From: CAYYYA01 sp964487895 | Lineage (GTDB): Bacteria > Patescibacteriota > Patescibacteriia > UBA1558 > 2-01-FULL-52-15 | NCBI GenBank assembly: GCA_964487895.1 | Contig: CAZASM010000039.1 | Span: 1-7,488 of the forward strand | Length of the DNA stretch: 7,488 bases | Reading direction: 5' to 3' | In this document: piece by piece, positions 1 through 4,591 of the stretch | How positions within the stretch are numbered: the stretch's first letter is position 1 | Layout: each line of letters starts with the position of its first letter | The notes under the pieces: generated by a model | Databases searched by the model: none | What the model was told of the DNA's origin: nothing | The model's input: the letters and a program-made list of their open reading frames with translations, nothing else | Translations under genes and position numbers: made by a program

Positions 1-132
1 GATTTCACAGAGACTTTCACGCGTTGTGAGACGACTCAAGCAGCCGAATTGTCTACTTCTGTTGTCAACGCCGCCCAACAAGAAGCCAGCAGTACAAGTG
101 AGCGAGTAACAAAAAAGATCAGCTGCCGCTGA
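1..132 (+). CDS. C-terminal end of an unidentified protein (partial, cut by window start)
   Basis: Reading frame 1 is open from the first base to a TGA at 130-132, giving 43 residues rich in Thr, Ser, Ala, Gln and Glu. Frame 2 is also open, to a TAA at 107-109, and would give a basic, Leu-rich tail. I prefer frame 1 because about 37% of its codons fit the RNY pattern against about 14% in frame 2, but the stretch is short. A + strand gene ending here is supported by the + strand intrinsic terminator that starts 24 bases after the stop. The tail matches no family I recognise. It looks like a low-complexity hydrophilic C-terminus. The last codons overlap the terminator hairpin of the opposite-strand gene. 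Confidence 0.35.
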   Translation, partial: DFTETFTRCETTQAAELSTSVVNAAQQEASSTSERVTKKISCR

Positions 133-134
133 TC
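111..134 (-). terminator. Intrinsic terminator of the - strand 690-aa gene
   Basis: On the - strand, GATCAGC, a 4-base loop GGCA and GCTGATC form a perfect 7-bp stem (117-134), followed directly by six T residues (116-111). It lies 51 bases past the stop codon of the - strand gene. A perfect stem plus an uninterrupted U-tract is the standard intrinsic terminator layout. No other - strand gene is visible to its left. Confidence 0.8.
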
Positions 135-155
135 ATGCTCGTTCGTTACGATTAC

Positions 156-195
156 CAGGCGCATTTCTACGGAGATGCGCCTGTTTATTTATTTA
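156..195 (+). terminator. Intrinsic terminator of the upstream + strand gene
   Basis: The arms at 156-167 and 172-183 form a 12-bp stem with one G-U pair. It is closed by a C(UACG)G tetraloop at 168-171, a member of the very stable UNCG class. The tail TTTATTTATTTA (184-195) is T-rich only on the + strand side, so this acts on + strand transcription and belongs to the gene ending near 132. The tail overlaps the stop codon of the convergent - strand gene. Confidence 0.8.
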
Positions 196-2257
196 TAGCC
201 AACTGATAGATCGTGTTACCGTTCAAGAGGTAGATGATTTTTTCGTTAGCATCAATGGCGAAGCTTTTCAAATTATCAAACTTGGGCGAAGTGTACTGAT
301 CTTTGATAGCGCCTGACTTATCAATGATAGCTACACGTTTATTAGCTGGGTCAAGGACATAGAGATAAGAAGACTTAGTAGTAGTTAGGATGTTACTGTT
401 GGCACCAAAAAGTGGAGAGGGTCTTTGATAATCATAAGTTTGTCGCTGACCTTTAAATAATTTAATAATTTCTCCCTGATCATTAATCAGCCAGATGTTG
501 CCATCAATAGTGAAATCTTGGGCTGTGGATAGAAGTCCTGATTCTTGGAGCCAGACGCTTCCAGAGCCAAAGGCCGTACCATTACCAGCCTGCTTGTAAA
601 TACTGCCACTTGTGCGGTCAAGGAGATAAAGGTTATCAGCATAGATGAGAGCTCGATCAATATTTTGGAGAGCGCTATTAAATGATAAAGCGGTTGTTTC
701 TAGCGCTGTGCCATTAAGTCGTAGTAAAGTTTTATCATTGAGAATAAATAAATTGGCGGAAGTTTGTAACAGGCGACCGTTAGTTAAGGTACTGGTCGCT
801 ACTTTCGTTACTGCATTAGTCACTTTATAGAGGCCATCGGCAGCGGTGACATAGGTTGTCTCCCCAGAGACAGAGACATACTGGATATTATTGATAGCTG
901 AGAGATCTTGGTACATCAATGGATTAGCGACGTAGTTGATGTGGCGGACATCATTGAGCTGTCGGGCTACTTTGTCCAGTATTTCATCTAATTGTGCTTT
1001 TTCTGTTGGACCGGATGGCTGTAGTTTTTCTAGCGCTGCTACCATGGAAACTAAGATAGTTTCTGCTTGTTTATCGTCTTTGTACTGACGGCTACTATCC
1101 ACTTTAGCTTGTAAATCAGCAATCGTAATCAATGTTTCGTTGTAGGCGCTCTTTTGTTTGTTGATCTGCGCTCCTAAACCACTGATAATAATGATATTGA
1201 GTACAGCTAAAATAATAACCCCCGTGCCAATCATCAGCCAACGACTAAGAGCTGACTGTCGTCGCCACATTCGTTGCCAGCTATGTACAAGGGATTCTAT
1301 TTTTTCCCAGGCAATTTTTTCTCTAGGTTGTCGGTAACGTGGGCTAACGACAAACATGACCGCTGCTATTAGATAACGAACAATTGTAACTAGCGCTTTG
1401 CTGACGATAAGCACATAATCTTTAGTTGACCGAGCTACGAATCGCAAGAATGTGATAATTTTATTACCTAAAGGTTTTGTATTGCGACGTCCGCGTGGCT
1501 GACGTCCTGCTGGTGCTGGATAGTCAGGTTCGCTTCGGTCAGAGGTCACTGGTTGAACTTCACGTCTTAATGGTTCAGCTTGTTCTTTTACTAAGGTCTC
1601 TGATTCAGTCGCCGCATCCATCATTTTAATCAGAATAGCACCGAAACTGACAAAAGTCGGCACTGGTTGTAATAGTACGTCGAATTTCTCTACCATTTCT
1701 GCTGGTGAGCCGTGACTGACGATTTGCTTAATTTTAACTTCCGAGATGTAGTCGGTTAGAGCGGGGGTAGTCAGGAGCAGGACATCACCTTTGTTAATGT
1801 CGCCACTGGTAATATCGGTGAACAATTTCAAAGGATTAACCATTTTGCTACCGCTGGTCAGTTGATTGATTTGTCCCTGGTGCAAGAGCCAAGCAGACAT
1901 CACACCAATAGCGGCGAAATGTGCTTCATCGCGATGCAGTAGGCAGACTAGGAGGTTCAAATTTTGGAGCCAAATCTTATTTTTTTTCGGTGTAATCTCT
2001 GGTAATAAATAGTTGAGATCACTGAGTATTTTCTCTAGTGCTGCTTCGGGCTTAGTTTCAATGGTGCCCTCGAAGGATTCATAGCACTGTTTGGTGATGG
2101 CATCGAGTAGATAAGTTTGATCAGATCGGCTTTTGGGGAAATCGCAGATCAGGAGTAATTTTCTGCTGGGCTCTGACTCTGAGGAGCCGACGAAAATCTC
2201 CACTTCGCTTCTGCTGGCAGTGGTATCGTGGATAAATAATTTACTGAGTTTAATCAT
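185..2257 (-). CDS. Membrane protein: degenerate PP2C-like domain, TM helix, beta-propeller-like domain
   Basis: 690 residues, with an ATG at 2257-2255 and a TAA at 187-185. Residues 1-212 resemble a PP2C/PPM-type Ser/Thr phosphatase. The segment at 114-135 (FAAIGVMSAWLLHQGQ) fits the core strands, and GDVLLLTTPALTDYIS (157-172) matches the family pattern GDxLLLCSDGLTD. The Asp of the usual SDG is replaced (TPA), so metal binding and catalysis look lost. A Pro/Arg-rich linker follows (about 225-262). Residues 281-304 are hydrophobic and may be membrane-associated. Residues 340-360 form a clear TM helix. A helical, possibly coiled-coil segment (364-440) leads to about 240 residues of repeated beta-strand units (YVTAADGLYKV, LYLLDRTSGSIYK, IWLINDQGEIIKL, LYVLDPANKRVAIIDKSG), typical of a propeller. 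I infer that the phosphatase-like part is cytoplasmic and the propeller lies outside the membrane, possibly as a sensor. There is no Shine-Dalgarno sequence before the ATG. No gene symbol is justified. Confidence 0.85.
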   Translation of the reverse strand: MIKLSKLFIHDTTASRSEVEIFVGSSESEPSRKLLLICDFPKSRSDQTYLLDAITKQCYESFEGTIETKPEAALEKILSDLNYLLPEITPKKNKIWLQNLNLLVCLLHRDEAHFAAIGVMSAWLLHQGQINQLTSGSKMVNPLKLFTDITSGDINKGDVLLLTTPALTDYISEVKIKQIVSHGSPAEMVEKFDVLLQPVPTFVSFGAILIKMMDAATESETLVKEQAEPLRREVQPVTSDRSEPDYPAPAGRQPRGRRNTKPLGNKIITFLRFVARSTKDYVLIVSKALVTIVRYLIAAVMFVVSPRYRQPREKIAWEKIESLVHSWQRMWRRQSALSRWLMIGTGVIILAVLNIIIISGLGAQINKQKSAYNETLITIADLQAKVDSSRQYKDDKQAETILVSMVAALEKLQPSGPTEKAQLDEILDKVARQLNDVRHINYVANPLMYQDLSAINNIQYVSVSGETTYVTAADGLYKVTNAVTKVATSTLTNGRLLQTSANLFILNDKTLLRLNGTALETTALSFNSALQNIDRALIYADNLYLLDRTSGSIYKQAGNGTAFGSGSVWLQESGLLSTAQDFTIDGNIWLINDQGEIIKLFKGQRQTYDYQRPSPLFGANSNILTTTKSSYLYVLDPANKRVAIIDKSGAIKDQYTSPKFDNLKSFAIDANEKIIYLLNGNTIYQLAINK

Positions 2258-2273
2258 GATTATTGTTGACTGT

Positions 2274-2302
2274 ATAATACCATTTTGACTAGAATTTTTC
2301 TA
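2274..2302 (-). promoter_or_regulatory. Putative promoter of the - strand 690-aa gene
   Basis: Reading the - strand, TAGAAA (2302-2297, 4/6 to TTGACA) and TATTAT (2279-2274, 5/6 to TATAAT) are separated by 17 bp. The predicted start would be near 2267, only about 10 bases before the ATG, so the mRNA would have almost no leader. The -35 is weak, so this is a moderate call. Confidence 0.45.
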
Positions 2303-2303
2303 G
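2289..2303. repeat. Short inverted repeat in the divergent promoter region
   Basis: CTAGAA-TTT-TTCTAG is a perfect 6-bp inverted repeat with a 3-bp centre. It covers the putative -35 element of the - strand gene and lies upstream of the + strand promoter. The position would suit an operator for a dimeric regulator, perhaps the winged-helix protein encoded next door, but nothing in the sequence proves this. A second small palindrome, AGGGACCCT, lies at 2323-2331, within the spacer of the + strand promoter. Confidence 0.35.
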
Positions 2304-2313
2304 ACTCGGCTTA

Positions 2314-2343
2314 TTGTTCGTCAGGGACCCTCCGTGATACAAT
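2314..2343 (+). promoter_or_regulatory. Putative extended -10 promoter for the 2356-3308 gene pair
   Basis: TACAAT at 2338-2343 is a 5/6 match to the -10 consensus. It is preceded by TGA at 2335-2337, the TGn of an extended -10 element. A poor -35, TTGTTC (2314-2319), lies 18 bp upstream. The predicted start near 2350 leaves about 6 bases before the ATG at 2356, consistent with a leaderless mRNA and with the absence of a Shine-Dalgarno sequence. Confidence 0.5.
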
Positions 2344-2355
2344 AATGACACTATT

Positions 2356-2910
2356 ATGTTGAAATTATTATTCGGCTCAAGTCTGAGAGCAGGGCTAGTT
2401 ACTTGGTTTATCAAGCAACCTGACGCTCAAAGTACTTTGGAGCAATTAGGCAGTGAGCTACGCTTCCCAACTAAAAAAATTGTTCCAGAATTGGCTAGTC
2501 TGGTGGACATGGGTTTGGTCGAGAAATTGCAAGTTGATGGCGAGTCTGTTTGGCGTTTGAACATTGGCTTTCCATTATTACCAGAGTTTAAGTCTTTGAT
2601 TTACAAAGCAGTAATAGTACTTGAGCAACGTTTGGCTCAGCAATTGGCTGTCTTGAAAGGCGTTCAGCTCTTAATTTTGACCGGAGTTTTCAATAGTAGT
2701 GATGTTCCGACTGATATTTTCATCGTTGGTACTGTTGATAAGAAAGCGGTAGAGCATGTCTTGAATAAGTTAGGCTCAGATTTTCAAGATAGCTTACGTT
2801 TTACAATCTTGACTAAGGCAGAATTTACCTATCGCAAAGAAATGACTGATAAGTTTGTTTATCAAGTTTTGAACATTAGGCCTATTTTGGTTGTGAATAA
2901 ATTAATTTAG
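2356..2910 (+). CDS. Winged-helix protein with degenerate nucleotidyltransferase-like domain
   Basis: 184 residues. Residues 1-70 read as a winged helix-turn-helix of the ArsR/MarR type: LFGSSLRAGLVTWFI (5-19) as the first helix, TLEQLGSELRFPTKKIVPELASLVDMGLVEKL (27-58) as helix-turn-helix, and VDGESVWRLN (60-69) as the wing. Residues about 80-184 resemble the small MNT/pol-beta nucleotidyltransferase fold that is often fused to such a domain. LLILTGVFNSSDVPTDIFIVG (105-125) sits where the family has GS...SDiDLlvvG. The GS is changed, and the second Asp of the DxD pair is Phe (TDIF), so transferase activity is unlikely. A DNA-binding role, perhaps with the second domain as a nucleotide or protein sensor, is inference. 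It probably forms a two-gene unit with the next gene, which starts 14 bases later. There is no Shine-Dalgarno sequence. The divergent 690-aa gene is a possible target. Confidence 0.8.
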   Translation: MLKLLFGSSLRAGLVTWFIKQPDAQSTLEQLGSELRFPTKKIVPELASLVDMGLVEKLQVDGESVWRLNIGFPLLPEFKSLIYKAVIVLEQRLAQQLAVLKGVQLLILTGVFNSSDVPTDIFIVGTVDKKAVEHVLNKLGSDFQDSLRFTILTKAEFTYRKEMTDKFVYQVLNIRPILVVNKLI

Positions 2911-2924
2911 CTCACTACTTTATT

Positions 2925-3308
2925 ATGGCAAATTTACTAATATTTTTCTCTCCTGAGGGCAAGCTTGAGCTGAAGACTAAATATCGTAATCAAACAAGTC
3001 AGTCTGACGTTCGAGATAAGCATCTGGATGCTGTTTTATTGAATTACATTGCTCATTTGCTGAAAATTCAAAAAATACCAGTAAAGAGCCTCAAAGGTAT
3101 TGGTGTTGTTAAAGGCGAGATGAGTCTGGCGTCTCAGCGATTATTACTATCAGCAGTGAATAGTCTAGCTTGGGCTCTTGGTCTGTCAGTGACTTGGATT
3201 AACAAGAAGCAGTTCGAAAATCCAGAGACTATCAAATGGCCGAAGAAGACGGTTTTATTGAAACCAAAGTATGATCGACCTGCAGTGGTAATGAAGTCGA
3301 AGAAGTAG
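2925..3308 (+). CDS. Small protein resembling the N-terminal half of TsaB (degenerate)
   Basis: 127 residues, ATG to TAG. The order of elements follows the N-terminal domain of TsaB (Gcp-like fold), the partner of TsaD in t6A37 tRNA modification. A first beta strand (LLIFF, 4-8) is followed by a helix with His-Leu near 33-47, where TsaB has its dimer helix. LKGIGVVKGEMSLASQRLLLSAVNSLAWALGLSV (56-89) then fits the family pattern of about ...iavg.GPGSFTGLRigl..AkgLA..l.ip. The GPGSFTGLR signature is reduced to KGEMSLASQR, keeping the Arg and the following helix. TsaB is usually about 220-230 residues, so only the first half is present. The Lys-rich tail (108-127) is not typical of the family. 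It could be a divergent TsaB, a paralogue with another role, or an unrelated RNase H-like protein. It lies 14 bases after the winged-helix gene, has no Shine-Dalgarno sequence, and has no terminator of its own. Confidence 0.7.
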   Translation: MANLLIFFSPEGKLELKTKYRNQTSQSDVRDKHLDAVLLNYIAHLLKIQKIPVKSLKGIGVVKGEMSLASQRLLLSAVNSLAWALGLSVTWINKKQFENPETIKWPKKTVLLKPKYDRPAVVMKSKK

Positions 3309-3333
3309 AAAGTAGGTAGTACGATGGGTAGCT

Positions 3334-3362
3334 TTGACATAATGTAATAATTATGTTATTTT
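3334..3362 (+). promoter_or_regulatory. Promoter of the 163-aa gene
   Basis: A perfect -35 TTGACA (3334-3339), a 17-bp spacer and TATTTT (3357-3362, 4/6) preceded by TGT (3354-3356, an extended -10 TGn). Predicted start near 3369, giving a leader of about 70 bases. The -10 sits on top of an in-frame upstream ATG (3353), which argues against that ATG being the start codon. Confidence 0.65.
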
Positions 3363-3425
3363 ATGATATTCCATATTTTTGGTGTTCTTCGACAGTGACA
3401 TCGCGATTTTTGTCTAACCTAAACC

Positions 3426-3432
3426 AAAGGAG
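3426..3432 (+). promoter_or_regulatory. Strong Shine-Dalgarno sequence that decides the start at 3440
   Basis: AAAGGAG ends 7 bases before the ATG at 3440. It is the only textbook Shine-Dalgarno sequence at textbook spacing in this window. It selects the internal Met over the in-frame ATG at 3353, which would add 29 residues rich in aromatic and polar residues. Confidence 0.8.
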
Positions 3433-3439
3433 ATGCGAT

Positions 3440-3931
3440 ATGCTGCTTATTCAGTTGCAAAGAAACTCCAATGTCAGTCTTAAGCTGATAGCTACTCTGG
3501 AATCTTTCTTCCCGCGACTTCATCGTCTGCATGACGTCGATTCCCGTGGTCATGGTGGCTATCTGAGCCTTCGCAGTCACGCGTCAGGAGAGCTGACATT
3601 TGTCTATGGCATTGGACTGGTGTTGCCGGAGAAAGCTGTGAAGTATTTGCAGTTTTCTCAGGAGAAGTCAGCTCGACTTTTTCTGCATCATGAACACAAG
3701 AGCAGCTGGCAGAGCCGGTTTCCTGAGAATGATCGGTACGGGGGAGCCATTAGAACTGTCGATGGCTTGTTGTCGTTTTCTGGTTTGCCGGAAGATCTGG
3801 ACGAAGCTCTGGTGTTAGCAGTGGGGTATGGCTCTGGTTTGCTCAGTCTCCCTGATGCACGGGCCATTGCAGTGATTTCGCAGAATCAGAAGTTCGAGCC
3901 TGTATTCGATCTTTTGGGTCTGGAGTCCTGA
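3440..3931 (+). CDS. 163-aa protein of unknown function (weak GlcG/HbpS-like resemblance)
   Basis: 163 residues, ATG to TGA. I chose the start by the Shine-Dalgarno sequence and by the promoter that overlaps the upstream ATG. I do not firmly recognise the family. There is no signal peptide or TM helix, so it is probably cytoplasmic. Visible features are a His-rich region (LHRLHDVDSRGHGG, 27-40), EKSARLFLHHEHKSSWQSRFPENDRYGG (75-102) and GGAIRTVDGLLSFSGLPEDLDEALVLAV (101-128). The last follows roughly the GlcG/HbpS pattern GGvPi..dGe.iGaiGvSG....Dea.a.a, with His residues that could bind metal or haem. This is a weak resemblance, and function is inference. Codon use differs from the neighbours: I count 11 CTG and 1 TTA Leu codons here, against about 2 CTG and 9 TTA in the winged-helix gene. 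With its own promoter, ribosome site and terminator it is a stand-alone unit, perhaps highly expressed or acquired. Confidence 0.8.
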   Translation: MLLIQLQRNSNVSLKLIATLESFFPRLHRLHDVDSRGHGGYLSLRSHASGELTFVYGIGLVLPEKAVKYLQFSQEKSARLFLHHEHKSSWQSRFPENDRYGGAIRTVDGLLSFSGLPEDLDEALVLAVGYGSGLLSLPDARAIAVISQNQKFEPVFDLLGLES

Positions 3932-3949
3932 TCGAAAAGCCACAGATTA

Positions 3950-3989
3950 ACCGCCGAGGCACACTATGTGTCACGGCGGTCTTTTTATT
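3950..3989 (+). terminator. Strong intrinsic terminator after the 163-aa gene
   Basis: The arms at 3950-3962 and 3968-3980 pair as ACCGCCG/CGGCGGT plus GGCAC/GTGTC (one G-U), with a single A-A mismatch between the two blocks and a 5-base loop. The tail CTTTTTATT (3981-3989) follows directly. It starts 18 bases after the TGA and insulates the dcw operon from upstream transcription. Confidence 0.9.
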
Positions 3990-4018
3990 GCCAAAAATGT
4001 TCAAATATGTCCTAATGT

Positions 4019-4027
4019 TGTGTATAA
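4019..4027 (-). promoter_or_regulatory. DnaA-box-like 9-mer (full match)
   Basis: On the - strand this reads TTATACACA, a full match to the general DnaA box TTATNCACA. It is immediately upstream of the mraZ promoter -35. A single 9-mer can occur by chance; its value lies in the cluster with 4081-4089, 4093-4101 and 4113-4121. Confidence 0.35.
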
Positions 4028-4033
4028 AAGTGG

Positions 4034-4062
4034 TTGAAAAAATCTGTTGAGTGGAGTATAAT
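4034..4062 (+). promoter_or_regulatory. Promoter of the mraZ-rsmH-ftsL-ftsI operon
   Basis: -35 TTGAAA (4034-4039, 5/6), a 17-bp spacer and -10 TATAAT (4057-4062, 6/6). Predicted start near 4069, giving a leader of about 90 bases before the GTG at 4160. MraZ-box-like repeats abut the -35 and lie over the spacer, the -10 and the early transcribed region. Confidence 0.75.
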
Positions 4063-4080
4063 GGAATTAAGAGGTAAGAA

Positions 4081-4089
4081 AGTGGATAA
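4081..4089 (-). promoter_or_regulatory. DnaA-box-like 9-mer (8/9 match)
   Basis: On the - strand, TTATCCACT, one mismatch from the strong box TTATCCACA. It overlaps the MraZ-box-like repeat at 4079-4085, so the two readings compete. Single-mismatch matches are expected several times in a window of this length. Confidence 0.2.
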
Positions 4090-4092
4090 AAG

Positions 4093-4101
4093 TGGGGATA
4101 A
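4093..4101 (-). promoter_or_regulatory. DnaA-box-like 9-mer (8/9 match)
   Basis: On the - strand, TTATCCCCA, one mismatch from TTATCCACA. It overlaps the last MraZ-box-like repeat (4089-4095) and starts 12 bp after the previous 9-mer in the same orientation. Weak on its own. Confidence 0.2.
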
Positions 4102-4112
4102 GTATCCTTAAC

Positions 4113-4121
4113 TGTGCATAA
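4113..4121 (-). promoter_or_regulatory. DnaA-box-like 9-mer (full match)
   Basis: On the - strand, TTATGCACA, a full match to TTATNCACA. It lies in the mraZ leader, downstream of the MraZ-box array. It has the same orientation as the other three 9-mers. Confidence 0.35.
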
Positions 4122-4131
4122 CTTCTTCTTC

Positions 4132-4152
4132 CTAATTTCTAATTCCTAATTC
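4132..4152 (+). repeat. Three tandem 7-bp repeats (CTAATTY) in the mraZ leader
   Basis: CTAATTT, CTAATTC and CTAATTC follow one another without gaps and end 7 bases before the mraZ GTG. A CTTCTTCTTC run lies just upstream, so the leader here is pyrimidine-rich and holds no clear Shine-Dalgarno sequence. The repeat may only reflect replication slippage, but its position could affect mraZ translation initiation. Confidence 0.6.
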
Positions 4153-4159
4153 CAGGCCT

Positions 4160-4591
4160 GTGTTTATAGGAGAATACCAGTACAACATTGACGACAAAAA
4201 CCGCTTGTTGATCCCAACAAGGTTTCGTCCAGAATTAGCCGATGGGGCAGTGGTCACGCGCGGACTTGATAATTGTCTGTTCATTTACACTCACAGTGAG
4301 TGGTTGAAACTATCTACCAAGTTAGCGGATCTACCATTGGGTCAGGCTAAATCACGCGCTTTTGCCCGTCTAATGTTAGCTGGTGCCATGGAAGTTGATT
4401 TGGATAAGCAGGGAAGAATCATCTTGCCTGATTATCTGAAGCAATTTGCTGGACTGAATAAAGCAGTAGTAGTCACTGGACTTTTCAACCGACTGGAAAT
4501 CTGGGATCAGAAGACTTGGGAAGCGTACAAACAGGGTACTGAAGAACAGAGTGGAGAGATCGCTGAAACTTTAGGAGCTTTGGGGGTCTAA
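4160..4591 (+). CDS. mraZ: Transcriptional regulator MraZ
   Basis: 143 residues, the usual MraZ length. The GTG start is chosen because the protein then begins MFIGEYQYNIDDKNRLLIP, the family's conserved N-terminus. Two SpoVT/AbrB-like MraZ repeats each carry the DxxxR motif: D11-R15 (DDKNR, 11-15) and D82-R86 (DKQGR, 82-86), the second leading into IILPDYL (87-93). RLEIWD (111-116) is the typical end of the second repeat. MraZ forms a ring-shaped oligomer that binds direct repeats upstream of its own gene and represses the dcw operon. Matching repeats lie at 4027-4095. There is no strong Shine-Dalgarno sequence before the GTG. The stop codon overlaps the next start by one base (TAATG), which suggests translational coupling to rsmH. 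Confidence 0.97.
   Translation: MFIGEYQYNIDDKNRLLIPTRFRPELADGAVVTRGLDNCLFIYTHSEWLKLSTKLADLPLGQAKSRAFARLMLAGAMEVDLDKQGRIILPDYLKQFAGLNKAVVVTGLFNRLEIWDQKTWEAYKQGTEEQSGEIAETLGALGV

Larger units (their letters stand above)
4027..4095 (+). promoter_or_regulatory. Array of MraZ-box-like repeats
   Basis: GTGG or near-GTGG cores start at 4030 (GTGG), 4051 (GTGG), 4061 (ATGG), 4071 (GAGG), 4082 (GTGG) and 4092 (GTGG). The steps are 21, 10, 10, 11 and 10 bp, so all lie on one face of the helix. Three of them (4027-4033, 4079-4085, 4089-4095) are exact AAAGTGG, and the last two form a tandem AAAGTGGN3 pair. From established work, MraZ binds direct repeats with TGGG cores about 10 bp apart in Escherichia coli and AAAGTGK-N3 repeats in mollicutes. 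The array flanks and covers the promoter just upstream of mraZ, so autorepression is the expected outcome. Confidence 0.75.

Noticed and set aside
645..830. A 61-codon + strand ORF opposite the 690-aa gene
   Set aside because: It lies wholly within a convincing - strand coding region, has no ribosome site and resembles no family. It is a frame shadow.
668..1400. Several copies of AGCGCT in the 690-aa gene
   Set aside because: Spacing is irregular and the copies fall on Ala/Ser codons. No repeat structure is evident.
2892..2900. A full DnaA-box match (TTATTCACA on the - strand)
   Set aside because: It is isolated inside the end of the winged-helix gene and explained by its codons. Noted as background for judging the mraZ cluster.
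3134..3340. A 68-codon - strand ORF over the TsaB-like gene
   Set aside because: It overlaps the coding region and the next promoter, with no start signal or recognisable features.
3353..3439. In-frame 29-residue N-terminal extension of the 163-aa protein
   Set aside because: The -10 of a strong promoter overlaps the upstream ATG, and an ideal Shine-Dalgarno sequence precedes the internal ATG at 3440.
4168..4172. AGGAG just inside mraZ, possibly a Shine-Dalgarno sequence for a later start
   Set aside because: It is part of the conserved Gly-Glu codons, no start codon lies at a suitable distance, and a later start would remove the conserved MraZ N-terminus.
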